Below are positions 12,137 through 22,518 of a stretch of 64,000 bases of DNA, piece after piece (the stretch's first letter is position 1; each line of letters begins with the position of its first letter). The notes beneath the pieces were generated by a model that saw only the letters and a program-made list of their open reading frames with translations, ran no database searches and had not been told where the DNA came from. The position numbers and the translations under genes are program-made. The DNA is from Eupeodes corollae (lineage: Eukaryota; Arthropoda; Insecta; Diptera; Syrphidae): positions 60,046,946 through 60,110,945 of the forward strand of contig NC_079147.1 in NCBI RefSeq assembly GCF_945859685.1. The letters run 5' to 3'.

Positions 12137-13027
12137 ATGAAAAATTTTAAGAAAAAACAAACAAACAAAACAATAATCAAACAAAAAAATCGTACCAAGG
12201 CTGCCAATGCAGTCACATCACCTGAAAAGGCTGTCGAGCCAAATCAGGTGTGTGAACGTGTTGTCAACCCTGTGGTTGCTACTAGTGGCGAGAGTCCTTC
12301 TCCCTCTACTAGCCGCAACCTTTACTTGAAGGAATTGTCCGTCAGTGGGACAGCTGTGACGCTCGGCAGTACCAAGGGCGGCAATTCCACACCCCACCTC
12401 TTCCCCGCTCCTGCTAGGACGTCGCAAACGACCCCAAGAAGGGACACCCCATCCAGAGAGACAAAATCTGCGACATGTGGAATTGACTCGAAGGGTGAGG
12501 GCACACCCGGATTGGTATCGGTAGCGATTAAATCTGGAGGTGGACCCACATCTGTCACACACGGACATAGCTCTGGGCCGGCCAAAAAGAAGTCCAAGAA
12601 GTCACAGGCCAATCGAGACCAACGCAATGCCGAAAGGATTCTAGCCGCAGTCGGTGTCATACCGGCGGCGGAAAGAACCCCAGAGCAAACGCGAAAACTC
12701 GAGTGGGCTAGTGGCTTTCTTAGCAAAAAAGCTAAACCGACCTGCGGCGACTCAACATCAAAGCGAGATAGGTCTTTCGAGGGTGACAAGCCCGAACCAA
12801 AAAGGCAGAAGGTGCTTTCCAACAGCACAACAGCCGTCAACAAAGATCTCTCCTTCAGCGACGCGCTCAAAGGTAAGATCATTGCCGCGGTCATTGACAG
12901 GAGTCATGTGGATGGTAACATCTCTCATGATCATTGGGCAGAGGTCAAGGCTCACCTCGGTTTCAGATTTTTATCTGTTATCGAGGAAAATCCGGGGCCT
13001 CTCCCAGACACAGCCGATGCAGGATGA
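12137..13027 (+). pseudogene. LOA ORF1 protein, C-terminally truncated
   Basis: A 296-codon frame with a very basic start (MKNFKKKQTNKTIIKQKNR), a Ser/Thr/Pro-rich first half, then 'PAKKKSKKSQANRDQRNAER' and 'EPKRQKVLSN', followed by 'LSFSDALKGKIIAAVIDRSH' and 'EVKAHLGFRFLSVIEENPGP'. Lys/Arg-rich segments followed by an '.SF.DAL.G....' region are typical of LOA-clade ORF1 RNA-binding proteins. A short shifted-frame continuation (LPEVWPGAKLEVVARENIPC) reaches about 13165. The usual C-terminal zinc knuckles are not seen, having been lost in the deletion into the endonuclease. Confidence 0.7.
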
Positions 13028-13158
13028 TACCAAAATCGTATCAAACTCATCGCCTGTGGTGATCAGAGATCTTTCGATCTATACAGGGCTGCTGTCAATG
13101 GCTTGCCAGAAGTCTGGCCGGGTGCCAAGCTCGAGGTTGTTGCAAGGGAGAATATTCC

Positions 13159-13606
13159 TTGCCGGACGCGCAATCGAAAAAAGTTGGTCTCCTAATTGGT
13201 TCAGACGCTAACGCCCATCACACGGTATGGGGTAGCTCTGATATAAATGAGAGAGGTGAGTACTTATTTGATTATTTACTAAGCACTAACCTACTCATAA
13301 GTAATATTGGTAATGAACCCACATTTGTAACCAAGAATAGGAAAGAGGTACTTGATATTACACTTACCTCTGACTCGATCCACAATATGATTTCAAACTG
13401 GCATGTCTCAAAAGAGAATTCCTTCTCTGACCACAAATACATTCAGTTTGAGCTCAAAGATGTAGCAAATACATCTACGGGATTTCGAAATCACCGGAAA
13501 ACTGGGAGCGTTATAGGGAGGTACTAGCAACTGCTAGTAACGTCAGTTACCAGGCGATCACAACAGCAATGGATAAGCTGAAATTAGAGAAGTCACTCAT
13601 AGATCT
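13159..13606 (+). pseudogene. LOA endonuclease (APE-type), C-terminal half
   Basis: 'LLIGSDANAHHTVWGSSDIN', 'EYLFDYLLSTNLLISNIGNE', 'VLDITLTSDSIHNMISNWHV' and 'ENSFSDHKYIQF' are the second half of an exonuclease III-like LINE endonuclease, including the DANAHH and SDH catalytic-site motifs. The N-terminal half with the QE motif is missing. After 13527 the frame shifts (WERYREVLATAS) and stops near 13604. Confidence 0.75.
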
Positions 13607-13618
13607 TACATTTCTAAC

Positions 13619-14349
13619 ATGAGAAGTTGTACTACCACCAGATCGGTGAATCGAGGCACTCCCCAAGGTGGAGTCCTTTCGCCTCTTTTATGGCACATGG
13701 TAGTAAACGACCTACTTACAGCATTGGAAGCAGAGGGTTTTAAGGTGATTGCCTATGCTGACGACGTTGCGATATCCGTATCTGGGAAGCACCCCCAAGT
13801 TCTCTCGGAACTCCTACAAAATGCCCTAAACAGGCTAACTAAATGGACTAAGCAATGTGGATTGGACGTCAACCCTCACAAAACAGAATTAATACTCTTT
13901 TCGAGAAGATATTAAATTCCTCAGATTAGCCCACCCAAGATTAGAGGAATACCAGCTTTTCCGACCAAGCTAAATATTTGGGCCTCATTTTAGACAAAAA
14001 ACTAAATTGGAAGGCAAATATTGATGAAAGAGTCAAAAAGGCTACTGTAGCGCTTTTTACTTGTAAAAAGGCCATAGGATCAAAATTGGGCTTCTCCCCA
14101 AAAATAACCCACTGGCTATACACTTCGGTAATCAGGCCGATACTCATTTATGGAGCCGTCGTATGGTCGACCGCACTGGATAAGATGGTAAATCTAAATA
14201 AACTCATTAAAGTCCAGCGATCAGCAGGTATGTGCATCACAGGAGCACTTCGCACAACACCAACCGCAGCACTGGAAGTGCTTTTAAACCTAACACCACT
14301 TGACATCTTCTCTAAAAAGGCTAAGAGCCACCTCTCAATGGACCAGTAA
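13619..14349 (+). pseudogene. LOA reverse transcriptase, C-terminal half
   Basis: Begins at the RT motif 'GTPQGGVLSPLLWHMVVND', continues with the catalytic 'VIAYADDVAISVSGKHPQ' and 'CGLDVNPHKTELILF', then, after frame changes at about 13913-13975, 'GLILDKKLNWKANIDERVKK', 'THWLYTSVIRPILIYGAVVW' and 'SAGMCITGALRTTPTAAL'. The N-terminal RT motifs, including the first catalytic Asp, are deleted, so this copy cannot make an active enzyme. Confidence 0.85.
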
Positions 14350-15345
14350 CAATACTGGACATACTACTATTCTAGACAATTTCAGATCTATCCTAGATCG
14401 GATAGACTATACCACCCCAAAAATGGTATTTGGTAAAAGATTCCATGTGTCCATCTCTTCAAGATCGTCCTGGGAAGAAGAGGGACCCCTGGAAGACGAT
14501 GCGGTACACTTCTATACTGACGGTTCAAAGACCGATCACGGAGTTGGAAGTGGTATCTTTTCAGAACAACTGAATCTCAGTCTATCCTATAGACTTCCCA
14601 ATCAATGTAGTGTATTCCAGGCAGAAGTAATGGCGATTAAAGAAGCACTATCCTGGCTCAAAGAAAACGTTATATCTTGTAAGGATATACGATTCTTCTC
14701 GGACAGCCAAGCCGCTCTTAAATCTCTCGCGTCTGTCTCCACAAACTCTCGAACAGTCCACGATTGTCAATCATCTCTGAAGGAGATGACGGAACAGTTT
14801 AACATTCACCTCATTTGGGTGCCGGGCCACAGAGACATTCCGGGAAATTGCAAAGCCGATGAGCTCGCCAAAAACGGAACACTTCTGCCTTATGTTAGAC
14901 AAAAACATAACATAGGAACACCACTTGCTACATGCAAATATCTTCTCAAGCAATATGCTTTAGAAACAACAAATGCTAGATGGTCACAAAGTACCACCTG
15001 CCTGGCAACCAAGCAAATATGGCCAAGTATTGACTTAAAACGGTCAAAAAGCTTGATATCACTGAGCAGACAAAGTATAAGCTCTGCAATTGGAGTAATA
15101 ACGGGACACTGCCTCAGGTAGACATGCTCTGAGGCTAGGGGTCTACACAAATGACTTCTGTAGAAGCTGCATGGACGAGGAGGAAGAGGAAACAGTCCAA
15201 CACCTTCTATGTACATGTCCAGCACTCTCCATTAGAAGGAATTACTTCCTCGGTAATCCCTTCTTCGATAACACCAGTGAACTGGCAACGATTGACACAA
15301 AACGTCTCTCTAACTATATTAAAAGTACAAAATGGTTTGTTTAAA
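14300..15345 (+). pseudogene. LOA RNase H domain and C-terminal CCHC segment
   Basis: An open frame of 273 codons carries a complete type I RNase H signature: 'HFYTDGSKTDHGVGSGIF' (D), 'SVFQAEVMAIKEALSWL' (E), 'IRFFSDSQAALKSL' (D) and 'WVPGHRDIPGNCKADELAKN' (D). After a stop at 15121 a shifted frame encodes 'FCRSCMDEEEEETVQHLLC', a Cys/His tail typical of the C-terminus of these elements. An RNase H domain places the element with LOA/I-group LINEs rather than Jockey or RTE. Confidence 0.85.
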
Positions 15346-15460
15346 TTCATTACTCTCCCATGAGTAACCTCATTAGTGGTATCACAATGGACCCTTGAGG
15401 TCTACGTGTGTCAATGATATCTGGACAGCCACTCCAACCTAACCTAACCTTGGGCCAGTA

Positions 15461-16009
15461 GGAGGGTTTCCAGGGAAATCGACTTTATTGCCAAACTTAA
15501 ATCTGCACCACATTTTGCACCTAGATAGGTGTGTTATTGGATTTCTAAATTGATTTGATCCTTCCAGAAACCCTGATCCAAGTTTGAACTATAAAAACTG
15601 AAACGATTTTTTCTATGTAGTCAAAAATGCTTGTTGGAGTGCCCCAATGTGCTGACTTAAAGTTGATGAAAGGACTAATGACCATGACTCTAAATTCCTT
15701 ATCTTTTTCCAGGACTTCATTCATTGTAGAGATTTAATGTTTTGTGCCAAAATGTATACTGAAACTTAAGATAAAAACCTTAAATATTTGGTATATTGAC
15801 TGACACTGTAACCTAGTTATCTATTGTGTCGTGTGTGTCTTTTTATTATATTTTAAGAGAGCGTAGTTGTTTTTTTTTTTAATAATTAGGTGAAGCTCTC
15901 CAACGCTTGGGTGCCCAAATTTTTTTTGTTTATCCTACATTGGCCAAAAAGGAAAGGTTATTGTTGTTCCTTCTTACATGAAACATGATAAGGCCGGTCT
16001 TCGTTTGCA
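15461..16009. other. Nothing recognised
   Basis: AT-rich sequence 3' of the LOA target duplication. No coding similarity found. Confidence 0.5.
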
Positions 16010-16480
16010 GGCAGTACTCTACATAGTATTAATTATATTAATTTTATGGTTTGACAAGGGTAGAGTCCAATTAGATAGGGAATAATAGAGTCTGGTAAAG
16101 AGTTTTATATTGGCGTATTACGGCTAAGAACATACATATCTCTGTAATTGACATTAGGTTAGGACCGAAGGGTTGGAGGTATACTTATGATAATTCCTAA
16201 AGGTCCTAGTATTAAAGTTGATTTGTTTAAGGCGACGTAAACGCATAAACGATGTTTTATGTCAATTTGAACGCTCTTCTTTCAATATTGTTTAGCAGAT
16301 TTAATTATAGTTGCTGGAGGATCATCTATTTTATGGAAGTTGAACTCAAGCTTTGGAGTTATAAATTATGTACGTTTTAACTACGTCAGAGGGAAAGAAA
16401 AACTTCTTTCATCGTTTAATGATATCTAAACATCTTGCGGCATTTTTGGTAACATCGTCGCGTATGAAATCGTTTTCAAG
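16010..16480 (-). pseudogene. LINE RT C-terminal relic
   Basis: Minus-strand pieces 'RCLDIIKR', 'KKFFFPSDVVKTYIIYNSKA' and, further 3', 'RDMYVLSRNTPI', 'NSLPDSIIPYLIGLYPCQT'. They match the C-terminal part of LINE RT proteins of the 'RCKNFFTPSDLA.IYK.YIRPKLEY ... LWNSLP' type. A related fragment lies on the plus strand at 21680-21990. Heavily mutated. Confidence 0.55.
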
Positions 16481-16869
16481 AGGTAGCCAATCCATGAATA
16501 ATGACAGAAGTGTTATAATTACGCCTACCGAGGATATGCAGCATTAAGTCAGGAAGGTCACAATTTAATGAGCTTATTACATATTTTCGTTGAAGATCCA
16601 TATTCGAAGAGCAGATTTTTTAATCAAAAATGAATAGAAAAGGTGAAGGCGTTGTTGTCAGCTAGTAAAGTAAGGACAGAACCATGGAGAACACAAACGA
16701 CTTGTATTTTAGAGTCCGAAAGTTCCAAAGTTTTAACCGTTTGGCCTATAGTTCAGATTTGGTTTTTAAAGTTTTAACTAAATAATCTTTATTATTCAAA
16801 CAAGTTCCAGAAACTTTGATCAAATTTTAGCTTAAGGAATATTTTAATGAAAGAAGTCTTTTTAATGAC

Positions 16870-18490
16870 CTGCAGAGGGTTACGGTCAAAATACTGCATC
16901 TCAAAATACTGTATCTCAAATTTCTGTATATCGAAATTCTGTATTTTAAAAGGCTGAGAAATAAAAATTGTTTAGATAATTTAAATAGGACAACAGGTTC
17001 AGTCAACATAAAGGAAGGACAACTTCATTCTTTGATCGTAAATTTTGACCAAAGCAACTAGTTAGTTTTTCAAGTGTCATGAATTTAAAATTCAGAACTT
17101 TACTTCGCAAAGCTCTACCTCAGGAAATCTAAAAGTCCATCATGATTTGTATTTTGTATTGTAATAAAATATTCTTATTCCTTTTTAAATTTTACAAGGA
17201 ACCATTTTACCAAAAACATTAAATGGAATTATGCAGAAAATAAATAAACAAATCACAGATTAATAAAGTTCAGCTTTCAGTTGAATAAGAAAACATGATC
17301 AATTGTCATTTTGACATACGTTGGCTTGACTTGATAGTTAGGGAGATTTTTCTTGAATAACTTTCCAGTCAAACTTTTACCAAAAACATTAAATGGAATT
17401 GTGCAGAAAATAAATAAACAAATTACAGAGAAATAAAGTTCAGTTTTCAGTTGAATAAAAAACATGATCAATTGTCATTTTGACATAAGTTGACTTGACT
17501 TGATAGTTAGGGAGATTTTTCTTGAATAACTTTCCAGTCAAAATTCCAATTAAGTTACTTTAATTGGAAGGCAATTTTTTGGCAGCTGACCTATCAAATG
17601 CTAGAAAATTGCCTTAATTTCGAGTCCCTTGTTTTGTCTTAACCTGCCCAACATCATAATAATGGGAAGGTTCAGGTAACATAAGGGACTTCGTTTGCAG
17701 TCAACTTCATTCTTTGAATGTAAACTTTGACTAAGGGAACCAGTTAGTTTTTCAAGTGTCACGAATTTTAAATTTAGAACTTAACTTAACTATTTCAAGT
17801 TCATAGTACAAAAAGTACAAACACAATTAGTGTCTACAAAACACACCTCAGGAAATCTACAAGTCCATCACGATTTGTATTTTTTATTGTAGAGAAATAT
17901 TACTTATTTCTTTCTAAATTTACAAGAAACCTTTTTACAGAAAGCAATAAATGAAGTTGTGGAGAAAATAAATGAATCATAGAGTAATAAAGCTCAGCTT
18001 TCAGTTCAATTAAAAAACATGATCAATTGTGAATTTGACATGACTAACTTTCCAGTCAAATTTCCAATAAAGTTGCCTTCATAGACACACCATATATATA
18101 TGGTGTGTCTATGGTTGCCTTAATTGGCAGACAATTTTTTGACAGTTGGCCAATCAGATACTAGAAACTTGCCTTACTTTCAAGTCCCTTATGTAGTCTG
18201 AACCTGCCCAATTTTTCATTAGCTTGATGTTGAAATATACTTTTTTTAATAATTCATAAGTCTTTGGATTAATAAAAACAAAATAAATGGTATCTTCTTC
18301 TTTCCTCTATCTCATTTTCTTCTTCTTAATTGTTTTTTTTTCTTTCACATTTTTACATGCATTGCACCAAACATATTGATCTGTCAAAACATCCAGTATT
18401 ATACAATATTATGAGATACAGTATTTTGACCATACAGCATTTTGTGATATAGTATTTTAAATTTACAGTATTTTAAAATAGTATTTTCTA
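16870..18490. repeat. Inverted-repeat-bounded block with internal duplications
   Basis: The left boundary (about 16879-16950) has repeated GGTCAAAATACTG(C/T)ATCTC words. The right boundary (about 18405-18485) carries them in reverse complement. Inside, a segment at about 17036-17370 is duplicated at about 17372-17620 (partial) and again at about 17700-18190, with 10-20 percent divergence by eye. No coding potential is evident. It could be a foldback-type or non-autonomous DNA element. Confidence 0.55.
18072..18121. mobile_element. 34-bp perfect palindrome flanked by an 8-bp direct repeat
   Basis: Positions 18080-18113 form a perfect 17+17 palindrome (CATAGACACACCATATA and its complement). 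It is bounded exactly by GTTGCCTT at 18072-18079 and 18114-18121. The paralogous copy of this segment at about 17554-17561 has one GTTACTTT and no palindrome, so the palindrome is an insertion with an 8-bp target duplication. Confidence 0.8.
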
Positions 18491-18503
18491 GGAAAATTTA
18501 TAA

Positions 18504-20398
18504 TTACTTAATTACTTACTTAAGGTGGCGCTACAGTCCTGGCGGACCTTGGCCTCAACCAACATGCGTCTCCAGCCAGCTCGGTCTCTAGCTAGCTGTC
18601 TCCAGTTTCGCACGCCAAGTTGGTTGAGGTCCTCTCCCACCTGGGTGCGCCACCTGAGTCTCGGTCGTCCTCTACTGCGCTGTCCCTCGGGATTGGATTC
18701 GAAGACCTTCCGGGCTGGAGCGTTGATGTTCATCCGTTCTACATGACCTAGCCATCTAAGCCGTTGGACTTTAATTCTGCTAACTAGGTCAATGTCGCTG
18801 TACAGCCCTTACAGTTCGTCGTTATATCTTCTCCTCCATTCTCCATCTATGCGTACGCAACCAAAAATCACCCTAAGAATTTTTCTCTCGAAGCATCCTA
18901 AGACGCTCTCATCTTCCTCTGTCAGGGTCCAGGCCTCAGCGCCATAAATGAGAACCGGGATGATAAGTGCCTTATAGATGGTGATTTTAGATGCTCGAGA
19001 GAGGACTTTACTTCTCATTTGCCTTCTAAGTCCAAAGAAGCAGCGATTTGCAAGAGTTATTCTTCGTTTGATTTCAGCACTGATGCCGTTGACTGTGTTA
19101 ATAGCGGTGCCTAGGTAGACAAAGTCCTTAACTACCTCAAAGTTATAGCTGTCCATGGTGACGTTTTGTCCAAGTAGTCGTTGTTCAGTGTCCTGTTTTA
19201 ATGACAGCATATAGTTGGTCTTGCCCTCATAGAACACTAAATCCATCTTCTTCGCTTCCGTCGTAATGCTCAAAAACGCTCCACTGACATCACGCTTTGA
19301 TCTTCCAATTATGTCAATATCATCGGCGTATTCAAGTAATTGGATAGACCTTTGGAAGATTGTGGCTCTTGTGTTGAAGGTTGAGTTTTACACAATTATT
19401 TCCAGAACGATGTTGAAGAAGTCGCATGACAATGCATCGCCTTGTCTAAAACCTTTTTTGACATCAAATGCATCGGTAAGATCTTTTCCGACCTTGATAA
19501 AGCAGCGTACATTCTCCATCGTCATTTTGCACAAACTGATAAGTTTGACAGGGATGCCAAAACTAGACATTGCTCGGTAGAGCTCTTCCCTATGGGTGCT
19601 GTCATACGCAGCTTTAAAATCGATAAAGAGATGGTGGGTATCGATTTGAAGCTCCTGGGTTTTTTTCAGGATCGGCGGTAGTGTGAATATTTGGTCGATA
19701 GTGGACTTTCCTGGTCTGAAGCCACACTGATAAGGACCAATCAGGTTGTTGACGAATGGCTTCAGACGTTCACATAATACGGCAGAGAGGATCTTATACG
19801 CAATGTTAAGGAGACTGATGCCTCTGTAGTTGGCGCAGTTAAGAGGGTCTCCTTTCTTATGTATCGGGCACACTATGCTGATATTCCATTCATCAGGCAT
19901 GCTTTCTTCCGACCATATTTTGCAGATGATTTGGTGCATGCTCCGTACCAAGTCAACGCCTGCTGCTTTGAACAGTTCGGCAGCGATGCCGTCAGCTCCA
20001 GAAGCTTTGTTTCACTTAAGTTTAGATATAGCTATCTTCACTTCGTCAAGGTCGGGTAGGCGGAATTGTTGGCCTGCGTCGCCGAGGTTGAGTGGTTCTA
20101 CCTCCCTTACAGCGGAATTCGGTTCGTCATCGCCGTTATATAATTTGGAGAAGTGATCTTTCCATATTCTCAGCATCGACTGCGGTTCTACTACGATGTT
20201 CCCCTGATCGTCTTTACAGGCTTCGGTTCGTGGCTGGTACCCTTGGGAGGTTTTTTTTACCTTTTGGTAAAATTTACGAACCTCATTCCTGTTGTGGCAT
20301 CCCTCTATCTCCTCGATCGCGCCCTTCTCATGCTCTCTTTTTTTCCATCTAAGAAGCCGGTGTTCCTCTCTCCTCTTCTGCTCGTAGAGCTCGCGAGC
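18504..20398 (-). mobile_element. RTE-like LINE, 5'-truncated copy
   Basis: Minus strand. Starts abruptly within the region between endonuclease and RT ('RELYEQKRREEHRLLRW') and runs through the RT to the 3' end GCGCCACCTTAAGTAAGTAA. RT landmarks: 'ANYRGISLLNIAYKILSAVL', 'FRPGKSTIDQIF', 'FIDFKAAYDSTHREELY', 'GFRQGDALSCDFFNIVLE', and the C-terminal 'NPEGQRSRGRPRLRW'. Stops and frameshifts occur, including a TGA at 20013-20015 shared with the copy at 30808-34293. The 5' truncation point abuts another LINE fragment at 20399. Confidence 0.85.
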
Positions 20399-21575
20399 CC
20401 AAAGTTGACTTGGAAGGGATAGCATGCGTAACAACAAGCCTGGCCAGACGGTTAGATGGCTGCGACATTGCTTTTATTATGTAATCAAAGTGAAGCTTCA
20501 AGGTTGCAGTAAAAAATGGCGACAATCCTGTTTCTAATAAAAGCATATAGTTTGGACAGTTCGAAAGGAGTTTGAACAATCTCTTGAGAAAAAATCTAAG
20601 TAATTTTTCAACTTCTTCACTTTGTTCGTAATCCCAAACCTGAGCAGCGTAAAACACGACTGACTTAGAAGTCGCATTAAAAAATTTATACTTTGCACTT
20701 AAACTGAGTGTACTCGAATTAATGCAGAATTTCCATGTAGAGTTCAGTGCTGTTTTAGCTAGCTGAAGCTTGTTGGAAAGATGACTTTTCAGAGATAAAT
20801 TTGATGATATTTTCATGCCAAGATATTCGTACTCATTGACGATTTCAATACCTTCACCAGTAAATAACTGTTTTTCATTTTGAGCGTACCGTCCACCGGC
20901 CTTTCGAAATATGATTATTTTGATCCCATTTTGGCAGTATTCTTTAAGGCCCAAAATCATGCGACTTAGTCCTTGAGTCGTGTCTGATAAGAGAACAATA
21001 TCATCAGCATACATGAGCACTTTAATTTTCCTTCCAGCCCACAAAATTCCACCGCAAAGCACATCATTCAGGTCGTCAAGAAATAGAATGAACAAAAGAA
21101 TACCTAGAACACACCCCTGTTTTACTCCCATGTTTGTTGGAAACCATTCCGAAAGTATCTTTCCATTCCAAACTGTTGATTGTGTATCCGTCTACAAGAG
21201 TTTTAGAATATTTAGCATCTTTGTGGACATTCCCAGCAATGACTATTTGTAAAATAGTGACCTTCTATCGATAGGATCATCAAAAGCTGCTTTAAAATCG
21301 ACGTAAAAAGCATAGTTTTGTATGTTGGGCCTGGAACAATTGCGCAGTATTCGATTGTTGAATGATTTTGCCTTAATCCAGCCTGAAAATCACTAAGCAT
21401 GTTTTCTTTTTGACCCATGTTGTAAGTCTTGTGAAAAGAACAGATGAGAAAATTTTTAATGAACAGTTCAAGAAGAAATTCCTCTATAATTCTCGGCTCA
21501 ATTCAGTCACCTTTTTTATGTAATGGAAACAAAATCGCCTTTCGGAAACTTTGTGGTAAATTTATTGAAGTAAGT
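20399..21575 (-). pseudogene. LINE RT fragment of another family
   Basis: Minus strand, read from 21575 to 20399: 'INLPQSFRKAILFPLHKKGD', 'MLSDFQAGLRQNHSTIEY', then an open stretch of 260 codons (21131-20349) with 'MGVKQGCVLGILLFILFLDD', the catalytic 'VLMYADDIVLLSDTTQ', 'EYEYLGMKISSNLSLKSHL', 'SVVFYAAQVWDYEQSEEVEK', 'FFLKRLFKLLSNCPNYML'. The last residues of that frame (from about 20398) already belong to the neighbouring RTE. A LINE with the same kind of C-terminus (FLKRLFRLPKSNPIYA) is at 49097-50362. The clade is not certain. Confidence 0.75.
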
Positions 21576-21679
21576 CAGCACACTTAAAGCCTCTTCTGTA
21601 AGACTCTTGTAGCACTTAAAAGGTATTCTGTTGAAAATGCTCGCATTTGGTATGTTGAATCTATTCTTTGTTGGGTTTG

Positions 21680-21990
21680 ATATCACCTTTCGTTCAATTC
21701 AAGTAGTTTTGAACAAGTTTAAATTTGATATCCACAAAATAAACGCTATTATGCCCCAGGACTATTATGCTAAGTGTTTCGATTTTCTCCGCCGATGCAA
21801 GAATTTTTGTACCGCTTCTGATCTGGCTATAATTTATAAAGCCTATATTCGTCCAAAGCTCTTAGACAAAATTCAAAAGAGAGCTTTAAAAATAATAGGT
21901 GAATCCTACATTTCGGCTATTTTCCAACAATGTTGGATAATTCATATTACCACCTTCCCTTTTTTTAAAAACTTAAATCCGTTTTAAGGT
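21680..21990 (+). pseudogene. LINE RT C-terminal relic
   Basis: 'YYAKCFDFLRRCKNFCTASD', 'LAIIYKAYIRPKL' joined directly to 'LDKIQKRALKIIGESYIS'. In full-length relatives an 'EY..H.W.GA' segment of some 15-20 residues separates these blocks, so this copy has a small internal deletion. The same family as the minus-strand relic at 16010-16480. Confidence 0.6.
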
Positions 21991-22518
21991 TCTTCTCGAA
22001 GTTGTTTCTTTTGATCATCTAATCTCTTGGAATTCCAAGGACATTTTTTTTTAACATGGACTTACAAGTTTTTCTAGATAATTGCCTTCTTTCCTCTTTT
22101 TATTTATGTTATGTTGAAATTTTGCATAGTTCACCTATGACAAGTCTTTAAACGTGTGAAAACTTTCAAGTTCAAAAGAGCATAAATTATAATTAAAAAA
22201 AAAAGACAAAATAACAAGTTTAATCTTCAATTATTAATTATATTATTTCGGTTTAGTTAAACAATTAAAATTAACAAATTTTTATTTAACTCATATTATT
22301 TTTAAGTATTACTCGTCTTCGATATTACAAAAAAAAAGTAGATACATGATTGAAAAATGTGATAGAAAATATTGCTAAAAATACATTGATGAAAATTTTC
22401 AAGGAGAAAACAAAAAATTGTAATTTATCAATTTTACAACTTAAGACGGCGCGGCGCGGTTAGTGATTAGAAATGTCTTTAACTAATAAAATCGCTTAGT
22501 TCATTAATTTTTAAACTA
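21991..22518. other. 3' flank of MEMO1, nothing recognised
   Basis: AT-rich. A short GC-rich island (GGCGCGGCGCGG near 22448) is the only compositional oddity. The MEMO1 poly(A) site should lie here. Confidence 0.5.

Larger units (their letters stand above)
11778..15449 (+). mobile_element. LOA-type LINE with both ends and TSD, internally deleted
   Basis: Flanked by the 11-bp direct repeat TTGGGCCAGTA (11767-11777 and 15450-15460), which fixes the ends. It has a 5' UTR (11778-12136), ORF1, the C-terminal half of an APE-type endonuclease, the C-terminal half of RT, an RNase H domain and a C-terminal CCHC-like segment, and ends in CCAACCTAACCTAACC. About half of the expected length is missing through at least two deletions: ORF1 into endonuclease near 13150, and endonuclease into RT near 13610. 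Because the two termini and target duplication are present, it inserted as a full-end copy and was deleted either before or after insertion. Confidence 0.85.

Noticed and set aside
11890..12150. Open frames in the LOA 5' UTR
   Set aside because: They lie before ORF1, have no LINE protein motif and overlap each other on both strands.
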